Part shown: piece by piece, positions 55,390-64,000 of the stretch | Position numbering within the stretch: the stretch's first letter is position 1 | Layout: each line of letters begins with the position of its first letter | Source of the DNA: Cranoglanis bouderius | Lineage: Eukaryota; Chordata; Actinopteri; Siluriformes; Cranoglanididae | Assembly (NCBI GenBank): GCA_023630585.1 | Contig: CM042559.1 | Coordinates: forward strand, 1,786,501-1,850,500 | Length of the DNA stretch: 64,000 nt | Direction: 5' to 3' | Program-made: the position numbers and the translations under genes | Notes under the pieces: generated by a model | Databases searched by the model: none | Told to the model about the DNA's origin: nothing | Seen by the model: only the letters and a program-made list of their open reading frames with translations

Positions 55390-55895
55390 ATGCTATTCAT
55401 GGTTTTTCACACAAAAACAAGTATATCTCTAGAAAAATAAGGTTAATGGTGAATTTTATCTCCTCATAATCCTTTGGCTGAACACCAAAAAATCTGCCTT
55501 TTTGGCCTTTTAACCACACAAATATGCAAATTAAGGAATACTAGAATAATATGCTAAATATATATTTGCAAACTAGTCCTAGAAAATTTGTTCCCAAACA
55601 TGGTGTCAAACTCAGCAAAGTTTAATCCTCAATAATTATTAAAGATCATGTTGAAATTTGCAAACAACATGGTTTCCACATGCTAATCAATACTAGTAGG
55701 AGCTTGATTTACTTAAGCAGCTTTAACTGAGGACTGGTTGTGTGCGTCCACATGAAAGACATCTTCAGGTGAATGTTATAAGGTATGCAAATTTTGAGGT
55801 ATGAATGGCGATAGAGGGTGGGATTAAGTTAAAATAGCTATTTTATTAATTGTTGTTGTTGTTGTTGTTGTTGTTGTTATTATTATTATTATTAT
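55390..55895 (+). repeat. Unclassified interspersed repeat, copy 6, ending in (GTT)n(ATT)n
   Basis: Contains 'gcaaactagtcctagaaaat', 'cctcaataattattaaagat', 'aggagcttgatttacttaag' and 'gactggttgtgtgcgtccac'. It is almost the reverse complement of copy 5 and ends in (GTT)n(ATT)n at 55852-55893. Confidence 0.7.
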
Positions 55896-56489
55896 GAAAA
55901 TGGAAAGAGAACTAGAAATTAGTGAGTTTTCATCTCACATCTCCTGTCTCCATTACCACTCGTTCCAAGTTGCCGAGTAACTAACCCCTGACAGAAAATA
56001 GACAGTGCAAGTCTTCCATTAAAGACAAAGTCAACAACGGCAACATGTGGGACATCAGAAATGAAAGCCTCTCTCAGAGCAGCATGTAAAAAAACACCAC
56101 ATACACCACCACATGATTACAGCAATAATTAAGAAAAAAGTATTGCTAGGCACTAAACAAATAAAAGTACCTTAAATCTTCTATCTGTCTGTTTAACTTC
56201 AGTGATTATAGACCTTGTTTATTTATGTACAATCCCTTGTTTCTGCTTATTTCTTCTGGTCTATACACATATACCAAAACAGTAACCTAACCTTTAAACA
56301 AAATTTAATGCTTCAGTCAACTAATTAATGATTACTTTATACATTATGATGATATGCTTAAGGAATTATTAAAATTGCTATAGGCCTATACAGTAAACAG
56401 TAAAAATATTGTCCACGTCAAACACATTAATACTAAAATATATTTATTTAGTATTGTAGCCTACCTTAAAACTTTTCCTGTCTGTTCTT

Positions 56490-57290
56490 GTCTGCTTTCC
56501 AGTTGTTGTAGACCTTGTCCAGATTTATAGGGCCCTCAGCTTGTATAGACTAGATTCTTATTAGCTGATCCAAGTTGGTGGTCTCAAGTCGGTTTCGTGA
56601 TTTTGTCTTGATACGATTCACCATACTGAAACCACGTTCAAAGTCTGCACTAAAAGCTTGGAATATACCACAAATGTCTACTATCAGTGTGTGAACATGG
56701 GCATTTCTCACACTTTCCATAGTCTCAGCTTGTACAACTGCATTAATTGACTCCACAAATTCAAATGCATAGTTTTTACTTTTCCAGCTGTTGGGAAGGC
56801 TAGCATATTTTGCCAGATGATCATGAATTCCTTGAACAGACAGCATTGACGCATTCATTTTGATGGCAAGGAGCAGGTTATTGATAAATATTTTGATTTC
56901 TTCAGGGTTGGATTTAACTTGGTCTTATTCGCAAGGTCAATACAGCTTTCTCTCGATTCTCGCAACTCGCTGGTTAATTGAAGTTCCATGCTTTCGATTA
57001 TATGGTGTGACCTTTTTGTGTTAAGTGGCATTTTAGGTAGTCTAGTTCCCACTTGGTCTACATTTTTCTGGTGGAAAACTCCTTTGATTTTAGCTTCAGA
57101 GCAAACTTTGCACACGACCCCACTAGCCCCACTAGCTAAATATGTCAGACATTTTAACTGTCTTACCAGGACCATCACTTGTATCCATTTGAACCATTTC
57201 ATTTAGCCATTCTTGTATGAAAGTCAAGCTAACCTTTTTCTTAAGAGGTCGTAGAAGTAACGTTTCTTCTCTTCGTTTTGTCATTTTTGC
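56490..57290 (-). pseudogene. Broken hAT-type transposase or ZNF862-like gene
   Basis: On the - strand an ATG near 57284 opens MTKRREETLLLRPLKKKVSL, then after a frameshift CLTYLASGASGVVCKVCSEA (a Cys pair typical of the N-terminal zinc finger). It continues to RESCIDLANKTKLNPTLKKS. A second frame begins near 56858 and ends with the hAT dimerisation motif FERGFSMVNRIKTKSRNRLE followed by TTNLDQLIRI. The catalytic RNase H-like middle is missing, so the copy is internally deleted. Without flanking inverted repeats I cannot tell a transposon relic from a processed copy of a domesticated hAT gene. Confidence 0.7.
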
Positions 57291-57394
57291 TCACTGGATG
57301 CTTGCCTACTCGAGTCGGTAACCAGCCTACAATTGTGCTGCGCGGGACCTTCAATTAATCTGTGCAGCCATGCACACGCGCAGCTTAGAGGGAA

Positions 57395-57740
57395 CACTGG
57401 TTCACATGGCCCCGAGTCATTTGACATCAATATTTTGAAGATTGGTGAAAAATCCTAGGACTAGTATATTTTGCACATTATGTAAATTATCATAAATTTG
57501 AGTGAGTGTGGTGAAATGGTCCAAAGGGCCATTTTATGTAGTTTCATCACTATAATTCTTTTTACACTTTATTTTCCAAAAGATGTGCTGTTTTTGTATG
57601 CAAAAAGATTAATTGGTGGCCAATAGTGGCTGATTAGAGTGAGATTACATCAGTTACTAGTGGGTCATTACCTACCATTGAAGGTTCATGACAATAGCTC
57701 AAACCTGTCAAACGTCTGCTGAAAGCTGGTTGGCCAATGG
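57395..57740 (-). repeat. Unclassified interspersed repeat, copy 7
   Basis: Blocks 'aaatcctaggactagtatat', 'cacattatgtaaattatcat' and 'tctgctgaaagctggttggc' link it to copies 5, 8 and 9. Confidence 0.55.
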
Positions 57741-57801
57741 TAGCCACACTTTTATTTTTTATTTATTTATTTTTTAAATTAATTAGGTCATCATCTAGGC
57801 C

Positions 57802-60342
57802 AGTTCATTTTTTTGGTATACACCAAAGACATTTGGGTTTGAGATCAAAAGATGGATATGAGAGGAGATTTCCGTTTAGAATTTCAGCTTTTATTTCCTG
57901 GTATTTACATCTAGATTTGTTAAACAACATAAAACATAGAGCCTTTTGTATCAGACCACCCAATTTTTAGGTCAGCAAAAGTATAGGAACAGATATGTCT
58001 TGAAGTAAATGAAAGTAAATAACACTTAATATTTGGTTGCATATCCCTTGCTTGCAATAACTGCATCAAGCCTGAGACTCACTGACATCACCAAATTATT
58101 GATTTCTTCTTTTGTGATGCTTTCCCAGAGTTTTACCACAGCCTCTTTCAGATGTTGTTTGTTTCGGGGGCGTTTCTCCCTTCAATCTCCTCTTCAGGAG
58201 GTGAAATGCATGCTCAATTGAGTTAAGGTCTAGTGATTGACTTGGCCAGTCTAAAACCTTCCACTTTTCCCCCCTGATAAAGTCTTTTGTTGAGTTGGCA
58301 GTGTGTTTGGGATCATTGTCTTGCTGCATGATAAATTTCCTCCTGATTAATTTGGGTGAAATTCTCTGTAAACTGGCAGACAAATTGTTCCTGTAAACTT
58401 CTGAATTCGTCTTGCTGCTACCATCATGAGTTACATCATCAGTAAAGACTAGAGAGCCCATTCCAGAAGCAGCCATGCAAGCCCAAGCCATGACACTTCC
58501 TCCACCATGTTTCACAGATGAGTTTGTATATTTTGGATCATGAACAGATCCTTTCTTTCTCCACACTTTGGCCTTTCCATCACTTTGGTAGAAGTTATTC
58601 TTGGTTCCAGAACTTTTGTGGCTCATCTCTGTATTTCTTTCCAAATTCCAATCTGGCTTTCTGATTCTTATTGCAATTAGTGGATTGCATCTTGTGGTAT
58701 GACCTCTATATTTTTGCTCTTCTTCGAATGGTGGATTGTGATACCTTCACCCCTGCCCTGTGGAGGCTGTTGGTTATGTCACTGACTGTTGTTTTGAGTT
58801 TTTTTTCACAGCTCTCACAATGTTTCTGTGTTCAGTTGTTGTTTTCCTTGGCCGACCCATTCAGTGTCTGTTGCTCAGTACATCAGTGGTTTCTATCTTT
58901 TTCAGGACATTCCAAATTGTTGTATTAGCTATGCCCAATGTTTGTACAATGCCTCTGATTAAGTTCCCCTCTTTTCTCAGCTTCAAAATAGCTTGCTGTT
59001 CTCCCATAGACAGCTCTCTGATCTTCATTTTGGCTAGCGTTAATTTCATTAACGAAAACTGTGACGAAAAATGTAAATCAACAACCTTTTTTTCCATGAC
59101 TAAGACGAGACGATGACGAGACAACACCAATGTCATTAAACACTAACTGTGACTATATTAATGTGCAATGTTGTTGACAAAAAAAGACAAGACTAAAATG
59201 TAGTTTAAAATATAACAACTTTCGTTGACAAAAAAAGAGGAGACAAAATATTATAGATTGCGTGTAGTTGCGCAATGTTGACTTTCATGATTGGCCATAA
59301 TACCTACAGGCTGCAGCCAATGGGAACACTTCTCTATCAGTGTGCGTCCTCACAGGACCGATCAGACCACCTCAGGTAAGTTAACGGAGCCGAAAATCTT
59401 AACAGAAACAATTACTTTAACAGAAAAAAGGCAAGAAAGAGAGAGAAGAGTTTGAAGGGGAGAGAGACAGTCAGTTGGGCAGGATGAAAAAACTATTAAA
59501 TTACTTTGGACCACCTGGTAAAAAAGAAAAAGCTAGGAGTGAGAGGGCAGAGGGTCATGATATGGAAGATGACAAATGAATGAATGGTGTTTGTTTTGTG
59601 CCACACATAATTCATGAATGTTCCTGTCTTGATACTCAAGAAAACATTGTTTGGAGGAGACATGAAATAAGGGTAATGCTATTATATATTATAGAGGTAT
59701 TTATATGTATATGTTTATATTATATTTACACATATTTCCCCCCCCCCCCATCTAGAGTCCCCCCAGTGTATCTCGGCCATTTCCACCACTGACTAGACTA
59801 AATTGACTGAAATGTTAATCAATAATAATCTTATGGCTACAGTTTTCCGTAACTAAAATGTCACCAGTTTTCTTTGACTAAATTAGACTAAGATGACCAG
59901 ACTTCTAGTCAACTAAAACCTGACTAAAAAAACAGGATGAGGTTGACTAAATATGATAAAAAACTATCAAGGACATTTGACCCAGGACTAAGACTAATAA
60001 AAAATAAAAAAAACTGACAAAATTAAAAAATGTTGGCTTATCCTTTTTATTTATTTAAACAGTCAATCTAACAGGACACACCCGGGTAACAATATTATCA
60101 ATATTATATTAACAATATTATATTAACAATAATATCCAATATTTCTGCTCGCCTACAAATTGGGTGGTCTGATACAAAATGTTCTATGCCATTAACACAT
60201 CTACATACAAATACCAGGAAATAAAAGCTGAAATTCTAGACTCTGTTCTCATATTCATCTTTTGATCTCAAATCCAAATGTCTTCAGTCTACAGCAAAAA
60301 AAAGAATTAGCCTTGCCGTTCCAGTAGTTTCAGAGGGGACTG
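57802..60342 (-). mobile_element. Tc1 element, 'CAGTCCCCTCTGAAAC' family, copy 4, interrupted
   Basis: The right terminus '...cagaggggactg' is intact (TA at 60343-60344); the left terminus is lost at about 57802. An unrelated 997-bp element is inserted at 59036-60032. The - strand transposase pieces are KIRELSMGEQQAILKLRKEG (59040), TLGIANTTIWNVLKKIETTD, SVKHGGGSVMAWACMAASGM, FIMQQDNDPKHTANSTKDFI and LNSIEHAFHLLKRRLKGE. The second Asp and the Glu are kept, 34 residues apart, but the first catalytic Asp region is deleted or shifted. Confidence 0.87.
59036..60032 (+). mobile_element. Non-autonomous DNA transposon (hAT-like?) in the Tc1 element
   Basis: A 997-bp insert flanked by TTGGCT on both sides (59030-59035, 60033-60038); its removal restores the Tc1 sequence. 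The ends are full of 'gactaaaa', 'gacgaaaa' and 'gttgacaaaa' variants. In the middle, at about 59484-59578, a short frame MKKLLNYFGPPGKKEKARSE resembles the start of a BED/hAT-linked exon and is preceded by 'caggtaagtt'. A run of C lies at 59740-59749. hAT membership is a guess from the flanking repeat and the short peptide. Confidence 0.6.
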
Positions 60343-60344
60343 TA

Positions 60345-60478
60345 CATTTACATTTACAGCATTTGGCAGACACCCTTATACAGAGCAATTCACATTTATC
60401 TTTTTTTTTTTTTTTTTTTAATACAACTGAGCAGTCGAGGGTTAAGAGCCTTGCTCAAGATAGAAGCACCATACCAAA
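60345..60478 (-). mobile_element. V-SINE-like fragment
   Basis: On + it begins 'catttacatttacagcattt' and 'ggcagacacccttatacaga', the reverse of the SINE tail seen at 51780-51826. A poly(T) and 'gagggttaagagccttgctc' follow. The tRNA head is missing. Confidence 0.65.
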
Positions 60479-60479
60479 T

Positions 60480-60780
60480 TTCAGCTCAACAGGTATGGTT
60501 CCTGAGAAACAGGAAAATCTTTAAGTTTTGTGATGACAATCCAATGCTAGTAAAATGACTGCTGAAAGCTGATTGGCTGAAGGTGGACATGTTTTTCATG
60601 TAATTCAGTGATGATTAAAAATACAATTACAGATTAACAGATTGATGCAGCACACCAAATTTTGGATCAGTTGGACTTTTGGGTCCTGATAAATAGCTGT
60701 TTGAACTTAACTCTGACCCCTATGAACATAATATGAACCTATGTGCTCACCAATGGACAATTTGAGTAAGACTGCATGAG
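60480..60780 (-). repeat. Unclassified interspersed repeat, copy 8
   Basis: Holds 'ccaaatttcagctcaacagg', 'tgactgctgaaagctgattg', 'aattacagattaacag' and 'gctgtttgaacttaactctg', shared with copies 5 and 7. Confidence 0.6.
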
Positions 60781-60789
60781 GTAGTAGTA

Positions 60790-61105
60790 TAGTGCTGTGT
60801 AAAAGTATTTGCCTCATCCTGATTTCTTCTGTTTTTGTGTATATCTCATACTAAATTGTTTCAGAAATTAAGACTAAGATAAAACAAAAGCAACATGATT
60901 AAATACAAAATACAGTTTTTGAATAACTTTTTTTTGCTTCAATAAATAACTTTATCCCATACCAACCGGGCCTGTGTGAAAATGTATTTGCCCCGTAGTT
61001 ACTAATTCCCCAAATCTAAGAAACTGCATTCATAATGGGGTTCAGCTGGACTAGATGCAACCAGGCCTGATTACTGCAAACCTTGTTCAATCAAATCAAC
61101 ACAAC
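60790..61105 (+). mobile_element. Tc1 left end of the 'AGTGCTGTGTAAAAGTATTT' family
   Basis: Carries the left terminus and leader of a different Tc1 family ('gtaaaagtatttgcctcatc', 'gatgcaaccaggcctgatta'), up to 'caatcaaatcaacac'. It runs straight into the body of the element at 61106 without its own transposase. Confidence 0.7.
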
Positions 61106-62255
61106 AACATGAGCTGAGTTTAGGAGCACTCTCTTAAAGGGAGTGCTCCTAATCTCAGTTTGTTACCTGTATAAAAGACACCTGTCCACAGAAGCAATCA
61201 ATCAATCAGATTCCAAACTCTCCACCATGGCCAAGACCAAAGAGCTGTCCAAGGATGTCAGGGACAAGATTGTAGACCTACACAAGGCTGGAATGGGCTA
61301 CAAGACCATCGCCAAGCAGCTTGGTGAGAAGGTGACAACAGTTGGTGCGATTATTCGCAAATGGAAGAAACTGTCAGTCTCCCTCGGTCTGGGGCTCCAT
61401 GCAAGATCTCACCTCGTGGAGTTTCAGTGATCATGAGAACGATGAGGAATCAGCCCAGAACTACACGGGAGGATCTTGTTAATGATCTCAAGGCAGCTGG
61501 GACCATAGTCACCAATAAAACAATTGGTAGCACACTATGCCGTGAAGGACTGAAATCCTGCAGCGCCCGCAAGGTCCCCCTGCTCAAGAAAGCACATGCA
61601 CAGGCCCGTCTGAAGTTTGCCTGAATGATTCAGAGGAGAACTGGGTGAAAGTGTTGTGGTCAGGTGTGGTCAGATCTCTTTGGCATCAACTCAACTCACC
61701 GTGTTTGGAGGAGGAGGAATGCTGCCTATGACCCCAAGTCATAACACCATCCCCACCGTCAAACATGGAGGTGGGAACATTATGCTTTGGGGGTGTTTTT
61801 CTGCTAAGGGGACAGGACAACTGCACCGCATCGAAGGGACGATGGATGGGGCCATGTACCGTCAAATCTTGGGTGAGAACCTCCTTCCCTCAGCCAGGGC
61901 ATTGAAAATGACCTTAATGACTTGGAGAGGATCTGCAAAGAGAAGTGGGACAAAATCCCTCCTGAGATGTGTGCAAACCTGGTGGCCAACTACAAGAAAC
62001 GTCTGACCTCTGTGATTGCCAACAAGGGTTTTGCCACCAAGTACTAAGTCGAAGGGGTCAAATACTTATTTCCCTCATTAAAATGCAGATCTATTTATAA
62101 CTTTATTTGAAATGGGTTTTTCTGGATTTTTTTGTTGTTATTCTGTCTCTCACTGTTAAAATACACCTACCATTAAAATTATAGACTGATCATTTCTTTG
62201 TCAGTGGGCAAACATACAAAATCAGCAGGGGATCAAATACTTTTTTCCCCCACTG
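61106..62255 (+). mobile_element. Internally deleted Tc1 element, 'AAGTATTTGATCCCC' family, copy 2
   Basis: From the palindrome 'aggagcactctcttaaaggg' onward it parallels the copy at 29861-31110 with only scattered differences. It shares the frameshift after RKWKK, the short loss at KFA/NDSEEN, and the large deletion after PSARALKM that removes the second Asp and the Glu. Unlike copy 1 it keeps the right terminus (to 62255) but has another family's left end. The dissimilar ends mean it cannot form a normal inverted-repeat pair. Confidence 0.85.
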
Positions 62256-63199
62256 CAAGTCCTAGTCCTGGAAGTAAGTAAGACTGATCTCCAGTTATGC
62301 AAACAGTCTATTTAGAAGTACGCTTTTAAAAGTTTTTGTTTTCTTTTTTTTTTTATGGAGAAGAATCTGGGTTGTTTAACAGTTCAGCTAACGCCCCTGG
62401 TCATGTATAACATGAAATGAAAGCTAAAAAAAAAAAAAAAACAACATAAAATGAAGATAATAAGAAATTAATGAATGTCTCCCTGCCTGACCGGGGGCGC
62501 ACACACTTGAAGCGCGCGCACAGAAAGCCGCCTCATGATGCGAGTACAAAATTGAGTTCTCTTTAGCGGCTTATTACGCTTGGAAGGTCAAATAATTACA
62601 CACACATCATGTCAAAATGCTAGTAAACTTGCTGCTGTCTGTGTCATTAATGTTAATCAAATAACAAAAGACAGAGAAAATCACTCACTCATTTGACTGA
62701 ATAACTTTAGTAAATTTAATAAGAATCACTGTATATGTCATACAATAAAGTCTATTTTATTTTATATTTAATTGCTTTATTCAATTTCCTTAGTATTTCT
62801 TAATTGAATACTACTGATAGACCTACCTGAGAAAATGTATAGTTATCGTGAAATAAACCTGTATAACTATGGGGGAGAGGCATCAAATCATTGAAATGTC
62901 AACTCGAACTGGAGGACACAATATAGTGTGATAATGACAAAACAGGTTAATTTGTATTTTCATACACTTGTAATATAATAAAAGTTCTATATATACCTCT
63001 ATATCCCTTTTTTCTTTGTAACCATTTTTTGATAGGAAATTAGTTGAGGTGCCTATTGACATGAAATAAAAATATTAAATGGCAATGGCAAGATGTAATG
63101 CATTTTCTGTTACTTTTATTTTGCCATTGGTTTGTGAAGGTTAAAATATTAATTTAGCAGTTCAGTGTTGAGTTTACAGTTTCTTTTTTTCAATTTAAC
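62256..63199. other. Unassigned non-coding sequence
   Basis: No exon or element ends recognised. It could still hide lime1 intron signals; none were seen. Confidence 0.45.
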
Positions 63200-63358
63200 T
63201 ACTTTCTGGACTCGGCCAGACTCGACTCGGACTCGGCCATTAAGGACTTGGACTTGAGTCCAACTCGGCCCTTTTTGGACTTGGACTCGGACTCGATTGG
63301 TTAAGAACTTGGTCTCGACTCGAACTTGACAAAGGTGGACTCGGACCCAACACTACTG
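63200..63358. repeat. Degenerate GGACTCGG tandem array
   Basis: Repeated variants of 'gactcgg' and 'ggacttg' occupy the stretch and end 'gtggactcggacccaacact'. The pattern resembles a terminal region of a fish interspersed repeat, but no partner terminus was found. Confidence 0.6.
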
Positions 63359-63369
63359 TATACATTATG

Positions 63370-63960
63370 TTTTCATGCAAATCCATTCAAACAATCATGA
63401 ATTAAAACTGTTTGGATAAATTAAGCTCCACCCTGTTAGAATTGATTGACATGTGGCTGCCATATTGTTTACAAATCTCAACATGTTTTCATAATTATTG
63501 AGGTTCACACTCTCCTGAAAAGTTTGGCACTACATTTGAGAAAATAGGCCAAGACTCCTAGGACTAGTGTGCAAAAGTAGGTTTTGCATATTGTACAAAT
63601 TAGCAAAAAATCTAAGTGGGCTGAGCTAAATGATTCCTTCAAAAAGGACTAAGTGGAAAAACAATTTTGTTTCTAGGACTCACGGTTCATGAGATATGGA
63701 CCAAAAGGTAAATGCTTGCACTCTAGTGCCATCATTTTGGCCAAACTGTGCCAATCTCGTTTGCCTGAGTAGCAGTACTTTCTGTTGGCCATGTTTCATG
63801 ACTTATGGTTTGGTTTACACTATTCATTTTAAGGCAGAAGAGAAGAAAAGAAAACTACTTTTGGTGCTTGAACCCCTAATAAAAATAATAATAAGAAAAA
63901 TAATAACGAAAACAATGGGGTTCCAAACACAAGATGCTTGGCTCCCTAAAAATACCAACA
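63370..63960 (-). repeat. Unclassified interspersed repeat, copy 9
   Basis: A long inverted copy: 'gaattgattgacatgtggct', 'ataattattgaggttcacac', 'tcctaggactagtgtgcaaa', 'ggttcatgagatatggacca', 'gccatgtttcatgacttatg'. It ends in an AAT-rich tract with 'ggtgcttgaacccctaataa'. Confidence 0.65.
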
Positions 63961-64000
63961 AATATAATACTAATTGTAATAATAAAAATCAACTACACCA

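Noticed and set aside
63200..63358. Satellite or regulatory array of GACTCG boxes
   Set aside because: The words are degenerate and the pattern resembles an interspersed repeat end; no reason to assign a regulatory role.

Overview
The window looks like a teleost fish chromosome segment. The evidence is one split vertebrate gene with GT-AG introns, abundant (CA)n, (TA)n and (ATT)n microsatellites, and a very dense load of fish-type Tc1/mariner transposons, Ty3/Gypsy LTR elements, APE-type LINEs and tRNA-derived SINEs. The number and variety of Tc1 families suggests an otophysan fish, perhaps a catfish, but nothing here proves the species. No operons, prokaryotic genes, CRISPR arrays, rRNA or free-standing tRNA genes were seen.

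The only host protein-coding gene I can support is on the + strand. It is a fish orthologue of LIME1 (Lck-interacting transmembrane adaptor 1), read from five coding exons: 37332-37444, 42163-42217, 42303-42390, 46595-47049 and 54859-54978. Their splice phases (2, 0, 1, 0, 0) join into one open frame of 277 codons. The frame begins with a short extracellular end, one membrane helix and a CxxC palmitoylation motif, followed by a cytoplasmic tail with YxxV motifs. The 3' exon(s) lie beyond the window. A possible untranslated first exon sits near 6.65 kb, which would make the first intron about 30 kb long.

Layout. 0-5 kb: a LINE tail, a deleted LTR element whose long open frame is made of protein-level repeats, and a second LTR-like element with 30-bp repeats. 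5-9.6 kb: mostly unassigned sequence, with a candidate first exon, SINE and Tc1 fragments and microsatellites. 9.6-13.6 kb: an internally deleted Gypsy element on the - strand with a Tc1-like element inserted exactly at a TA inside its reverse transcriptase. 15.6-16.9 kb: a Tc1 relic. 19.6-23.2 kb: a nest of two head-to-head Gypsy ends, a LINE/SINE chimera and a Tc1 relic inside a transposon with GGCCTCATTTATCAA termini. 23.8-27.0 kb: two more Tc1 relics. 27.6 kb: a foldback MITE. 29.9-36.9 kb: a nested Tc1 cluster. 37-55 kb: lime1 exons with introns full of transposons. 55-64 kb: an unclassified repeat family, a broken hAT-like gene, and a chimeric Tc1 copy.

The transposons do not form a working pathway. 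They record successive invasions, and insertions inside insertions give a relative order. All the transposases and polymerases examined carry frameshifts, stops, lost catalytic residues or deletions, so any movement would need enzymes supplied from elsewhere in the genome.
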